Part shown: positions 26,811 through 35,751 of the stretch, in pieces
Layout: each line of letters starts with the position of its first letter
How positions within the stretch are numbered: the first letter of the stretch is position 1
Notes under the pieces: model-generated
Databases searched by the model: none
Told to the model about the DNA's origin: nothing
The model's input: only the letters and a program-made list of their open reading frames with translations
Source of the DNA: Phormidesmis priestleyi Ana
GTDB lineage: Bacteria > Cyanobacteriota > Cyanobacteriia > Phormidesmidales > Phormidesmidaceae
Direction of reading: 5' to 3'
DNA length: 64,000 nucleotides
Assembly: GCA_001314865.1 (NCBI GenBank)
Contig: LJZR01000008.1
Coordinates: 124,001 to 188,000, forward strand
Position numbers and translations under genes: made by a program

Positions 26811-28343
26811 ATGAATTCATCTACCATGTTTAATCCCTTACCCGACAACCTCAGAGGCAGCCATCAGCCTAACGTTGCCTTTTATACTACCGAGCTACCA
26901 AAACAGCATCCGGATGAACAAAAGAGAAACTACAGCGAGTTGCCTATCCCACCGTCATTAGCTGAGGCAGAGATACCTGACTCTATCACTCAAAAGTCTG
27001 TTCAAAATCTCTCCATAGCATCAACTACAAAACCTGCTTTTCAAAAAGATCTGAAAGAATCAACCGATGTATCAGTTGGTCTATCAGCCGATACCTCAGC
27101 CGATATAACGGGGGACGTTTTCGACAGCGTTGTAGTCATTAGTAACAGCACGCCTGCATTGGCCCAAGGCGATGAACAAACCCTTTGCCCGGTTGATCAA
27201 AAGCTAATTGATGTGTTGGCCCAAGAGATTAACGACCAAATTACCACCAGTAAAAAGGTGGTGAATGCGGTGGCCACTCGGTTGGCCATTGAGGTCACTC
27301 GAATATGCCGCAAAAGCCCGCGGATTCAAGCTTCAGGTGAGGTTAGTTCGTGGCAGCGATCGCTCGCTCAAAATCGAATTAAAAAGTACCTAGACTACTA
27401 CCAGCTAGGATCTCGGCAGGGCCGCATTGAGCTACATAGTCGGCTCAGTGCGATCGCCTATCGCTATATCGCCCCGGCCAAAACCCAGCTCGGTTTTCAG
27501 GGCCGCTGCACCTTATTAGAAGATTTTTTGCAGAGCTTTTACATTGAGGTGCTCAAAGCCTTTCGTCGCGAAAATAATTTAGGCGATCAGTACACGCCGC
27601 GTACCCGGCTAGAACTCTCTGAGTACATGGCCTTTAGTGAGCACTATGCTAAGCGTCGTATTTCGCTACCCGGTTGCTACAACCAGCAGCTAGTGGTTTT
27701 GAGGGCTCAGGCCTTTGCACGTCGTCTCCCCGGCGAAACCTCCGTTGATATCGAAAGGGCCGTAGACTCACCCAAAGGGGACGATGCCGATGGCTTTTTC
27801 CACTCGCCTGCCATCCAGCAGATTCGGGAGAAAATGGTTGCCAACACGGTTGATCCATCTGAGGCAGTGCTACGCGATCGCATCGTCAAAGAACTCATCA
27901 CCTACCTCGAAGCCCAAGACCAGCAAGCCTGCGTAGACTATCTCACCCTGCGCCTACAGGACATGGCCGCCTCCGAAATTGACGAAGTATTGGGCCTGAG
28001 TGCTCGCCAGCGTGACTACCTACAGCAGCGCTTTAAGTACCATGTTGAAAAGTTCGCTCAGTTCCACCGATGGGAACTCGTTCACCAGTGGCTAGGCGCT
28101 GACCTAGACAAAAACTTTGGCCTATCACCGCAGGAGTGGCGCATCTTTATCGAGCAGCTTAACGATGAGCAAATTCAGTTGCTCACGCTCAAGCAGCAGC
28201 AGCAAGAAGATTCTGAGCAAGGACCTTCTGATATGGCCATTGCCCAAGCCCTAAAATGGACACCCAAGCGAGTTGAGCGTCGTTGGGGCAAGCTCATTAG
28301 CCTTGCCTGGAAAGTTCGCAACCAACACCACCACAGCAAATGA
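26811..28343 (+). CDS. HetZ-related protein
   Basis: A protein of about 510 residues. Residues 1 to about 130 are a variable, Ser/Thr/Pro-rich region. The conserved part begins near VDQKLIDVLAQEINDQI and contains RIKKYLDYYQLGSRQGRIELHS, the segment YRYIAPAKT, LLEDFLQSFYIEVLKAFRREN, LELSEYMAFSEHYAKRRI and, later, ASEIDEVLGLSARQRDYLQQRFKYHVEKF. These match what I know of HetZ and its paralogues, regulators of heterocyst differentiation in filamentous cyanobacteria that also occur in strains without heterocysts. The region around LSARQRDYLQQRF resembles a helix-turn-helix. The first in-frame ATG is 26811 (GTG at 26790 also possible). The assignment to the family is by motif memory and is not certain. 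Confidence 0.6.
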   Translation: MNSSTMFNPLPDNLRGSHQPNVAFYTTELPKQHPDEQKRNYSELPIPPSLAEAEIPDSITQKSVQNLSIASTTKPAFQKDLKESTDVSVGLSADTSADITGDVFDSVVVISNSTPALAQGDEQTLCPVDQKLIDVLAQEINDQITTSKKVVNAVATRLAIEVTRICRKSPRIQASGEVSSWQRSLAQNRIKKYLDYYQLGSRQGRIELHSRLSAIAYRYIAPAKTQLGFQGRCTLLEDFLQSFYIEVLKAFRRENNLGDQYTPRTRLELSEYMAFSEHYAKRRISLPGCYNQQLVVLRAQAFARRLPGETSVDIERAVDSPKGDDADGFFHSPAIQQIREKMVANTVDPSEAVLRDRIVKELITYLEAQDQQACVDYLTLRLQDMAASEIDEVLGLSARQRDYLQQRFKYHVEKFAQFHRWELVHQWLGADLDKNFGLSPQEWRIFIEQLNDEQIQLLTLKQQQQEDSEQGPSDMAIAQALKWTPKRVERRWGKLISLAWKVRNQHHHSK

Positions 28344-28356
28344 GTACCCAGCAAAT

Positions 28357-28396
28357 GAGCCCTTCTCGCCTGACCAGTCAGCTGTAAGAAGGGCTC
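28357..28396 (+). terminator. Hairpin after the HetZ-related gene, possible terminator
   Basis: A perfect 10-bp stem GAGCCCTTCT/AGAAGGGCTC (arms 28357-28366 and 28387-28396) begins 13 nt after the stop codon. The 20-nt loop can form an inner CTGAC/GTCAG pairing. There is no downstream T-run, so intrinsic termination is only possible. Confidence 0.5.
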
Positions 28397-28543
28397 TATG
28401 TTGAGACTTGGGTGACTTGGGGCTTGGAAGACTGGGGGCTTGGGAGACTGGGGGCTGGGGAAACTTTAGACTTGGAACTTTGGGCGAGTCCTAATGCCAG
28501 GACGCAGCTAAGCGGTGCCAAGTACCCTGAAGTGCCACCGAGT

Positions 28544-28599
28544 TTCAGTTCAAGTGCTTCAGTTCAAGTGCTTCAGTTCAAGTGCTTCAGTTCAAGCGC
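28544..28599. repeat. 14-bp tandem repeat, four copies
   Basis: Four copies of TTCAGTTCAAGTGC (last with one change) lie between the HetZ-related gene and the convergent response regulator gene. A degenerate G-rich repeat (GACTTGGGGCTTGGAA-like) precedes it at about 28405-28460. Confidence 0.88.
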
Positions 28600-28610
28600 T
28601 TAATTCAAAA

Positions 28611-29321
28611 CTAAGTTTCAGTTTGAGCATCTAGCGGCGGCTCAAACTTGTAGCCCACTCCCCGCACCGTCTGAATCAATGTCGGCTGGGTCGTATCTAT
28701 CTCAATTTTTTTTCTGATTTGGCCGATATGCACATCGACCACCCGCTGATCCCCAACATACTCATAGTCCCACACCTTTTGAATCAGCTCAGAACGCCGC
28801 CACACGCGACCGGGATGGCCCGCCAAAAAATGCAAAAGATCAAACTCCAATGCAGTTAAAGGAACCAAGTCACCCGCGAGTGTTACTTCCCGACGAATCG
28901 GATCGATTGCGAGCTTATTAAAGGTGAGGCATTGCTGCTCGGCAACCGTAACCGGACGCTGCCGCTTTAAGATAGCGCCTAAGCGAACCTCTAGCTCTCC
29001 TAAGCTAAAAGGCTTCGTAATATAGTCATCTGCACCCGTATTAAAGCCGCGAATTTTATCGGCCTCGTCAGTTCGACTAGTGAGCATGAGCACAAACACG
29101 TTTGTACGCGACTGCATCTCTTTACAGAGGTCATAGCCGTTTGCATCTGGCAAATTGACGTCCAAAATGACCAGATCGGGGTTGAACTGCTCAAAAACAG
29201 TCAGCGCACTCTTGCCATCCTCGGCCGACTCCATCTGATAATCTTGCTTAGCTAAAAATCGATGGATCAGGTTGCGGATTGCGGGTTCGTCGTCAACCAC
29301 AAGGATTTTGGCAGCGGCCAT
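28611..29321 (-). CDS. OmpR/PhoB-family response regulator, orphan
   Basis: A 236-residue response regulator. The receiver has D10-D11, phospho-acceptor D54 in VILDVNLPDANGYDL and the lysine of TKPFS. The winged-helix domain (about 130-228) ends LIQTVRGVGYKFEPP. No histidine kinase gene is adjacent, so the partner is encoded elsewhere. The closest types I know are conserved cyanobacterial OmpR regulators, but I cannot assign a gene name. The gene begins a leftward transcript from a 536-nt gap shared with the CPP1-like gene. Confidence 0.9.
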   Translation of the reverse strand: MAAAKILVVDDEPAIRNLIHRFLAKQDYQMESAEDGKSALTVFEQFNPDLVILDVNLPDANGYDLCKEMQSRTNVFVLMLTSRTDEADKIRGFNTGADDYITKPFSLGELEVRLGAILKRQRPVTVAEQQCLTFNKLAIDPIRREVTLAGDLVPLTALEFDLLHFLAGHPGRVWRRSELIQKVWDYEYVGDQRVVDVHIGQIRKKIEIDTTQPTLIQTVRGVGYKFEPPLDAQTET

Positions 29322-29857
29322 AGTTTAGAATCCTGGTACTAAAGCAAATAAAAAGCGGCAAATATGAGGACAACTTTGTGAACTTAGCAAAATCAGTGCA
29401 AAATCAGTAGGGCGCAGATCAAAAAAGGCTTGCTCCGACTTAGCTTTCGCCCATACCGTTGCAGGGCCTTTCCCCTACTTTACTTCCGAGTATTTTAGAA
29501 GATTCAGTAAAGTTTTCCATAATGCATTCACACCTTAGCAAAAAAAACCTCTATTGCCAGATGGAATTTACGTTAAAAGCCTGTGATATTTGGCAATATG
29601 ACCGGAGAAACGGACATTGTCTACGAGTAATTACGGGATCTGCGTACTTTATACTCAAAAAAACAACTGTATAATTGCATATAAATGAATTTTAGCTGGG
29701 GTTAGATGTCCTCATTCGGGATTTATATCCTAAACATTACAGTCAGCGTTGTATTTCACCCATTATTGTGTTTGGGCTTTAAAGTAAAAAGTAGAAACAC
29801 GCTGCCTTGAAACAGTAAACTGCTTAAGCTAAGCTCGGGTCGATTCGGAGGGTTAGG
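29322..29857. other. 536-nt divergent promoter region
   Basis: Separates the leftward response regulator and the rightward CPP1-like gene. A TATAAT at 29670-29675 could be a -10 element for the rightward gene, but no good -35 is seen 17 nt upstream. A 71-codon frame at 29459-29674 has neither a ribosome-binding site nor protein-like composition. No RNA gene is recognised. Confidence 0.4.
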
Positions 29858-30502
29858 ATGAGTGATCGCAACATTCACTACGAAACATTAGGACTCACAG
29901 AAGCCTCTTCATTTGAAGAGGTACAGTCTGCGCGTAAGCGCTTGGTCGCCGATTACGAAGACAGCCCACAGAAAAAAGAATCTGTCGAAGCGGCTTATGA
30001 TGCCATTTTGATGGAACGGCTAAAACTACGTCAGGAAGGCAAGATTAAGGTTCCTGACCGAATTCGCTTTGCCGAAAAGCAAGCCAAGCCTATCGCGACG
30101 GCTTCGTCGAAAACCGACAAGATTGAAAACAATGGACCGCAGTGGTTTTCAGATTTACTTGACCAGCCTGAGAGTAGCAGTGAGCTACTTTGGCCCTCAA
30201 TTGTGTTTGCCGGGTTAGCCGGGTTTAGTTGGCTGCTTACCTCAGATGATTCTTTGGGTGCTTCGACTGCTTTGGCTTTAGGCATGATGAGCGCCATCTA
30301 TTTCCTAAATAAGAAAACTCGTAAGCTATGGCGATCGCTCGGCCTAACCAGTATTGGCCTGCTAGTGGGTTTAGGTTTAGGCGTCTTAATTGTGCAAATT
30401 TTCAGCAGCCAGGGTACAGCGCTACCGGATGCTCAGGTGTCGTCTTTAGCCGCTAGTATTACGCTGCTAGTGCTTTGGTTCATCACGGGCTTTTTGAGAT
30501 AA
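29858..30502 (+). CDS. CPP1-like J-domain membrane protein (DUF3353)
   Basis: A 214-residue protein with an N-terminal degenerate J-like domain (about 6-65, HYETLGLTEASSFEEVQSARKRL), in which the HPD motif of true DnaJ is missing. Three or four transmembrane helices follow at about 110-214. This is the architecture of CPP1, which stabilises protochlorophyllide oxidoreductase in plastids. The role in cyanobacteria is inferred by similarity. The ribosome-binding site GGAGGG at 29847-29852 supports the start at 29858. It converges on the hppD gene. Confidence 0.85.
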   Translation: MSDRNIHYETLGLTEASSFEEVQSARKRLVADYEDSPQKKESVEAAYDAILMERLKLRQEGKIKVPDRIRFAEKQAKPIATASSKTDKIENNGPQWFSDLLDQPESSSELLWPSIVFAGLAGFSWLLTSDDSLGASTALALGMMSAIYFLNKKTRKLWRSLGLTSIGLLVGLGLGVLIVQIFSSQGTALPDAQVSSLAASITLLVLWFITGFLR

Positions 30503-30558
30503 GCAGCTAATGAAAAACGCCTATCTCAGTTGAAATCACCCCACCCAGCTAAAGCACC

Positions 30559-31698
30559 TCAGTTGAAAACGCCTCCCCGCGCTGCCTGAGCTCGCTCAAT
30601 GGCTTCGAACAGGGCCTGGAAGTTGCCTTCTCCAAAGCCCTGTGCCCGTTTGGTTTGGCCTGCTTCTTGGTAAAGGCTGCGCTCGATAATTTCAAAGAAA
30701 AACGTAGGCTCTGAAAAAATGGGCTTGGTAAATGTTTGCAGTAGCATTCCTTGCTGTCCACCGGGTGCCCAGTCCAACAGCAGCTGCTGGCGGCTCGCGG
30801 CGGACGTGTTGGGTATTGGACAGTCAGGTCGTTGATGCAGGCCGTCGTAGTAGGTTGTAGGGACGCTGATGAGGTCTAGCCCTCGCTGCCTAAAATGGGC
30901 GATCGCCCGAGTCGCCTGCTCGCTTCGTAGGGCCACATGCTGAATGCCTGCGCCCCGATTGTGGTTCAAAAACTCTTGAATTTGTGAATTGGCCGAAGTC
31001 GGCTCGTTAATCGGCATTTGCAAGGTGCCTTCGGGGTGCATCAAAACCTGGCTGCGCAGTCCTGAGTGAGCGGTCGTAATATCAAAGTGCTGGCCGCGCA
31101 CTAAGCCAAACACTGCCTGATACCAGTCCACGGCGGCGGCTAGCTCACCTTGCGGAACGTTGAGCACAACATGATCAACCGCGCAGAGCCAGTCCTCTAT
31201 ATGTCGATGGCCGGTATTCTGGTGTCCAGTATTCTGGTGTCCAGTATTCTGATGGCCGGTATTCTGATGTCCGGCTAAATGAGCCGCCACCCAAACGGGA
31301 GATACCTCAACGAGGGTATGGCGTAAGTCGGCCCAGCCCTGAATTTGGCATTCTCGCTGCCCCTGGTCGTTAATGCTGACTGGCGTCACTAAGGTCGCGC
31401 CCGCTGCGATCGCCCGCTGTAGGGTGGCCTCAAAACAGTCGGTTGCTAAACCCACATCCACAAGCCCAGGCGGATGCTTATGGAGATAAGTCGCTGCCTC
31501 AGAATCCTCAGAATTCTCAGAATCTTTAGAACCCTCAGAAAGCCGAATTTCAATCGCGCCTTGAACTAAAACTTCATGGGCCGCACTTGCCGCAGCCACG
31601 GCCTCAAAACAAAGCTTACAAATAAACCAATCTCGCCAAAACGCCACGTCCCTAACATAAAAGTGCAGATGGTGAAAATACATGGCTGCTTTTGTCAT
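30559..31698 (-). CDS. hppD: 4-hydroxyphenylpyruvate dioxygenase
   Basis: A 379-residue, two-domain vicinal-oxygen-chelate enzyme converting 4-hydroxyphenylpyruvate to homogentisate, the first committed step of tocopherol head-group synthesis. The three Fe(II) ligands are present in the C-terminal domain: His in AVDHVVLNVP, His in GIQHVALRS and Glu in FFEIIER. The substrate-binding QGMLLQTFTKP is also seen. The N- and C-domains are joined by a linker carrying four copies of GHQNT, encoded by a 15-bp tandem repeat and unlikely to be part of the fold. A second possible start is MYFHHLHFYVRD, five codons in. Confidence 0.92.
   Translation of the reverse strand: MTKAAMYFHHLHFYVRDVAFWRDWFICKLCFEAVAAASAAHEVLVQGAIEIRLSEGSKDSENSEDSEAATYLHKHPPGLVDVGLATDCFEATLQRAIAAGATLVTPVSINDQGQRECQIQGWADLRHTLVEVSPVWVAAHLAGHQNTGHQNTGHQNTGHQNTGHRHIEDWLCAVDHVVLNVPQGELAAAVDWYQAVFGLVRGQHFDITTAHSGLRSQVLMHPEGTLQMPINEPTSANSQIQEFLNHNRGAGIQHVALRSEQATRAIAHFRQRGLDLISVPTTYYDGLHQRPDCPIPNTSAASRQQLLLDWAPGGQQGMLLQTFTKPIFSEPTFFFEIIERSLYQEAGQTKRAQGFGEGNFQALFEAIERAQAARGGVFN
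31211..31270. repeat. 15-bp in-frame tandem repeat encoding GHQNT, four copies
   Basis: Four units of CCGGTATTCTGGTGT with one to three changes each. They fall exactly in the interdomain linker of hydroxyphenylpyruvate dioxygenase. Confidence 0.9.
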
Positions 31699-31974
31699 TC
31701 GAATCGTTCTTGTTCCGTCTAAATCACCCCTGATAGGCTAACGCGCTCTGCCAAAGGTAAGCGTCTGTACATAGGAAAAGATGTTACAGGGAAATATTGT
31801 GTCAATGCTGAGCTAAGTGCTGCTCGTACAGTGCCTATACAGTGCCTATTTAAGCCGTTTTTATCACCCAGGTAGTCGCCAGTATGACGAATGCTCGCCA
31901 AAAATAGGCCAAAGTTGCGTTTAATTTCATCCCTTGAGATAATAGCAGCGAAAATTTTATTAAGGAATGTTTAG

Positions 31975-32406
31975 ATGAGTTTTTTAAGGCACCTATCCGT
32001 TCCCGCTCAGTTTGCAAATGCCCTGGCAGCTGCAACCCTGTCAGGCATTTGCTCGGCGCTTTTAGTTCCTACTGTACTGACTACTGCCCTGGCGACTACG
32101 GTATTGGCTCAAGCTGCGATCGCAGCGCCTATGCTAGTGAGCTGGTATGGGCCCGGTTTTGAGGGTGGTTATACAGCCAATGGCGAGGTCTTTTCTCGCT
32201 ACGATTATACTGCTGCGCATCCGAGCTGGCCTTTTAACACTCTTGTACAGCTCACCAATCCCGACACGGGCGCAGTTGTCACCGTTCGTATTAACGACCG
32301 CTCTGGCGGCAGTCTGGACATTTCCGAGCAGGCTGCTCGCGACCTCGGCACTTACAGCGCAGGTATTGCCTCTGTCAATGTAGAAATTTTACAGTGGGGC
32401 GAATGA
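31975..32406 (+). CDS. RlpA-like double-psi beta-barrel protein
   Basis: A 143-residue exported protein. A signal peptide spans about residues 1-48 (two hydrophobic stretches, cleavage probably after AIA). The mature part is a single RlpA/DPBB domain: SWYGPGFEGGYTANGEVF, NTLVQLTNPDTGAVVTVRINDR and the closing LDISEQAARDLG. RlpA proteins are lytic transglycosylases acting on denuded peptidoglycan or septal-ring proteins. There is no SPOR domain. Secretion makes a periplasmic or cell-surface location likely. Confidence 0.85.
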   Translation: MSFLRHLSVPAQFANALAAATLSGICSALLVPTVLTTALATTVLAQAAIAAPMLVSWYGPGFEGGYTANGEVFSRYDYTAAHPSWPFNTLVQLTNPDTGAVVTVRINDRSGGSLDISEQAARDLGTYSAGIASVNVEILQWGE

Positions 32407-33063
32407 TAACAAACAGCTAAAAACAGCATAGCAACAATAGCAACATAGATGCTTGCATCTCGTTTGATGAATTTTATGTAGTTTTTTTATAGAAACATAT
32501 CAATTTTTTTTGAAGTTATGGTTCTGTCAATGAAAGTAAAAACAAACAATCTTCAAACTCGTTTGAGAATAGTTTGTTGAAATGATTAGGCTTTATTTCA
32601 AAAGGTTCAAATAACTCGCTATAAAGCAGAACGCAATCTCTGCTCTCACTCCATACTTAAACTAAAGGTAAATCTATAATTTCTGGAGAATCTATAACAT
32701 TTTCCACACTCGATTTACTTACTATTTATTACGTTTGAATACATGAAAATCGCTGTTTTTTTATACACGTGATGTAACTTAAAACATAGGTATATAGGTA
32801 ATTAAGAAGGAATGAAATCAAAGCCGAATAGATAAATAAAAAACTATTTTTTGCCATTAATACCGTTATTAATAATCTGCCATCAGTCACTAACTTAGAG
32901 AGGAACTGATGGGGAGAAACTAATGGGAAAAAATAGTAGTCGATGTGATAGTTGGTTTGATAGTTGACACTATTTGGCACTGTCTGTTTTGCAATGCATA
33001 GTTGGCGTAATGTTCGGCCATTCTAAGCAAATCTTTGAAATGAACTGTTAAGGTAAGGTCAAC
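32407..33063. other. 657-nt AT-rich intergenic region
   Basis: Clearly more AT-rich than its neighbours, with long T and A tracts. It holds no gene that I can support. An 83-codon minus-strand frame at 32729-32980 has an unusual Phe/Tyr/Ser-rich composition and no ribosome-binding site. The region ends with AAGG (33051-33054) before the sulfotransferase start. Confidence 0.5.
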
Positions 33064-34110
33064 ATGAATTCTTGTGAGCTTAGCCCGGTAATAGAGAGTT
33101 CGTCACTCATTGCCAAACACTCTGTTCCTCCTGTTATTGTTGTTGGCCTACCAAGAAGCGGATCTTCCTACCTGTCACATGTGCTCTCTTGCATGGATGA
33201 TTGGTTTATTTTTGACGATTTATATCCCTATCAAAAGGCCGCCTCTCTGGGCCTTTTGGCTGACACAGACATCGCTCAAAAGCCAGAACTCATTACCCAA
33301 TATGTCAGTCAGCTGACTTGGCAACTGCGGGCCAAAATAAAGTTTGAGAAAAATTTTGAGGTTCCTAATCTCAGCTTAGACGATGTAGCTGCTATGGAGC
33401 AGGCGCTTTTACAATCTTTGAAACAGTGTTCTTCACTGACTTGGCCCCAGGTGCTAGGAGAATGGATTACGCGACTGGCCATTCACAGCGGTAAGCGGCG
33501 GTGGGGTTACAAAACGCCGCAAGATTTTATGCATATGGATGAGCTAACTGACATTTTTCCGGGGGTTCGGTTTATCTATATCTTGCGAGATCCGCGTCAG
33601 GTGATGCGCTCGTTTAAAAATTTACCCCGTGTGAAAACCAACGGTAGTCAAGACGGCGAATCTAGGCAGTATCATCCGTTTGTTTATGCCCTTTACTGGA
33701 AAATTGCCTACCAGAAAGTTCAGGCTTTTTCTCGGCGAAACCGAGGGCCTGTTGAGGTAGTTCGATTTGAGGACTTGGTGAGTATGCCGGAAGCGACTGC
33801 GCAGCGGCTAGCGAATTTTTTAGAGACGCGGGTTGCCGGACAAGTTATTTCACCGAGTGTCAATTCTTCTTTAAATAAGGGGACTATAAGGGAATTAACT
33901 AACACTGAACTGTTGATCTGCGAGAAAATTGCTGGCAAGCAAATGAAAGCTGCTGGGTATGCCCTATCTCATCCATCACCGCAGCTATCGGATGCTGTGG
34001 ACTTAATAAAAACAACGCTAGATTTTGCCGCTTATCAAATTGGCAGAGTCGTTACCAACAAACGCGCGAGAACGTCAGTGGCAGCTTTTGTGAAAAATCT
34101 GGGCAGCTAA
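33064..34110 (+). CDS. Sulfotransferase family protein
   Basis: A 348-residue PAPS-dependent sulfotransferase-fold protein. The 5'-phosphosulfate loop VVGLPRSGSSYLSHVL lies at about 26-41. The 3'-phosphate motif is IYILRDPRQVMRSF. The segment VEVVRFEDLVSMPEATAQRLANFL near the C-terminus is typical of the family. The acceptor substrate cannot be deduced; such genes often belong to surface polysaccharide or glycolipid modification. It sits alone after an AT-rich gap, which would fit acquisition by transfer but does not prove it. Confidence 0.85.
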   Translation: MNSCELSPVIESSSLIAKHSVPPVIVVGLPRSGSSYLSHVLSCMDDWFIFDDLYPYQKAASLGLLADTDIAQKPELITQYVSQLTWQLRAKIKFEKNFEVPNLSLDDVAAMEQALLQSLKQCSSLTWPQVLGEWITRLAIHSGKRRWGYKTPQDFMHMDELTDIFPGVRFIYILRDPRQVMRSFKNLPRVKTNGSQDGESRQYHPFVYALYWKIAYQKVQAFSRRNRGPVEVVRFEDLVSMPEATAQRLANFLETRVAGQVISPSVNSSLNKGTIRELTNTELLICEKIAGKQMKAAGYALSHPSPQLSDAVDLIKTTLDFAAYQIGRVVTNKRARTSVAAFVKNLGS

Positions 34111-34211
34111 ATATCGGTGGCAGCTTACAAGTGAGTGTCACTCTGCATTGCGATAGGATAAAGGCACTTTACTTGTTTCTAAGCCTTTGCCTGTTAGGAC
34201 ATATCAATTGG

Positions 34212-35093
34212 ATGGTTCAGCGAATTACGATTAGCCAGCATCAGTATCAGGCGCAAAATGGGGGGCAAGAGGCTGATGCAATCATTCAGCTTCAGACTCC
34301 TCAGGTTCATTATTTAATGCGGGTGCTGCGGCTGAATGTGGGCGATCGCTTTATTGCCCAAAACGGCCAGGGTCAGCAGTGGCTGGTAGAAATTACCCCT
34401 ACAACAAACGAAGCCCAGGTTGTTAAAACGCTTACACCTAGATCGGTTCAGCCCGAATCTGCAATCAGGCTAATTGCGGCCTTACCAAAGGGCAATCGCT
34501 TTGATGAAGTGGTGAGGCAAACCACGGAGCTAGGTGTCACGCATATTCATCCGGTGATTGCTCAGCGAACACTGCTTAAGCCCAGTGATAACAAGCTTGC
34601 CCGCTGGCGGCGTATCGCCCAAGAAGCTTCAGAACAAAGCGAGCGCATTACTGTTCCGGAAATTTTTGAGCCTGTTAGCTTCCAGCAATGCATTCAGCAT
34701 CCTATCTGGGAAGGTGAGCATGCTAGGGCCGACGCCAAAGAAACATTCCAGAATTTGTCTTCAGAGTTGCGCTATATCTGTGCGGCCAGAGCGAATAATC
34801 AGTCGTTGAAAGAAGGCTCAGTAAAAGAGGGTTCAGGGAGAGAGGGTTCGGTGCCAACGGTGCATTTGCTAGCCGACTTACTAACCCATCAATCAGCAAA
34901 TTTAGCTTCAGCAACTTTACCGAGCATTGTTTTGGCAATTGGCCCCGAAGGCGGATGGACACCAGACGAAATTACGGTTGCCATTAACAATAGCTATAAA
35001 GTTGCTTCACTGGGCTCAGTAATTTTACGGGCAGTGACTGCGCCAGTTACCGCGCTATCCCTAGTTGCATCAGTCAGAGACCTATTGATATAG
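34212..35093 (+). CDS. rsmE: 16S rRNA (uracil-1498-N3)-methyltransferase RsmE
   Basis: A SPOUT-class methyltransferase of 293 residues. The N-terminal PUA-like part includes VHYLMRVLRLNVGDRFIAQNG (cited as key VLRLNVGD). The catalytic part includes LPKGNRFDEVVRQTTELGV and the trefoil-knot motifs LAIGPEGGWTPDE and SLGSVILRAVTAP. The ATG at 34212 (MVQRITIS) is used because the upstream extension to the GTG at 34131 is a hydrophobic non-family sequence. Residues about 199-216 hold a repeat-derived insert, EGSVKEGSGREGSV, before the SAM-binding core. The usual TETA-like ending reads AVTAP here. Confidence 0.9.
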   Translation: MVQRITISQHQYQAQNGGQEADAIIQLQTPQVHYLMRVLRLNVGDRFIAQNGQGQQWLVEITPTTNEAQVVKTLTPRSVQPESAIRLIAALPKGNRFDEVVRQTTELGVTHIHPVIAQRTLLKPSDNKLARWRRIAQEASEQSERITVPEIFEPVSFQQCIQHPIWEGEHARADAKETFQNLSSELRYICAARANNQSLKEGSVKEGSGREGSVPTVHLLADLLTHQSANLASATLPSIVLAIGPEGGWTPDEITVAINNSYKVASLGSVILRAVTAPVTALSLVASVRDLLI

Positions 35094-35229
35094 CTTGATT
35101 TCATCGTATAAGCTCGGATGGCCAAATCGATTTGGCTTGTTTAAGCTTGCAGTATCTAGCGTTACATAGGATTTCCTTATTGCGCAGATGTTCAGAGCTA
35201 TCTCCAGGTCAAATTTTAACTATCTACCA

Positions 35230-35505
35230 ATGGCTAAATCATCAGATACGGTTTTCACCGGCTTTCACGCGCTTTCAGAACCCATTCGAATTCAAGTTAT
35301 TGAACTTTTACAGGAGGGAGAGTTTTGCGTTGGCGATATGTGCGATCGCCTATGCATCGCGCAGTCTAAGCTCTCTTTTCATCTTAAAACACTCAAAGAA
35401 GCAGGCCTAGTAACTGCTCGTCAGCAGGGTCGCTGGATGTATTACAGCCTCAATGCAGACCGATTTAATGCGCTTGAAGGCTACCTGAGCGGCTATGGTG
35501 AATAG
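35230..35505 (+). CDS. ArsR/SmtB-family transcriptional regulator
   Basis: A winged-helix regulator of 91 residues. FHALSEPIRIQVIELLQEGEFCVGDMCDRL is the helix containing the metal-sensing motif (key part EFCVGDMCD), and IAQSKLSFHLKTLKEAGLV is the recognition helix. Classical arsenic sensors have ELCVCDLC; here one cysteine is replaced by glycine, leaving two cysteines four residues apart. It may still sense a thiophilic metal. The ATG at 35230 gives the usual family length; the frame also has an ATG at 35188. No resistance gene lies next to it, although an arsS-like gene is at the window start. Confidence 0.88.
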   Translation: MAKSSDTVFTGFHALSEPIRIQVIELLQEGEFCVGDMCDRLCIAQSKLSFHLKTLKEAGLVTARQQGRWMYYSLNADRFNALEGYLSGYGE

Positions 35506-35558
35506 CTAAAGGCTAGTTTCAAGTCGTTAACTCTTTTCCGCTCCAGACTTTCGTTCTA

Positions 35559-35594
35559 AATTCCGCTCCCAATTCCGCTCCCAATTCCGCTCCA
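35559..35594. repeat. 12-bp tandem repeat, three copies
   Basis: Three copies of AATTCCGCTCCC (last with one change) lie in the gap between the convergent ArsR-family gene and opcA. Confidence 0.88.
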
Positions 35595-35751
35595 AAATAT
35601 AATGACTCAATCCATAGCTTCTTTTATATGGATTGTTGTCACTTGAAGTTTGCCTCACATTACTGACTTTTGACAGCAGCAATGTAGGCAATTTTTTTGG
35701 CTTTTTGGTCTGTTTAAGGCGCAAAAAGCCAATGCTGAAAAAGGGGTGCTA

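Noticed and set aside
29459-29674. 71-codon frame before the CPP1-like gene
   Set aside because: No ribosome-binding site and no protein-like features.
32729-32980. 83-codon minus-strand frame in the AT-rich gap
   Set aside because: Phe/Tyr/Leu-rich product typical of random AT-rich DNA; no ribosome-binding site.
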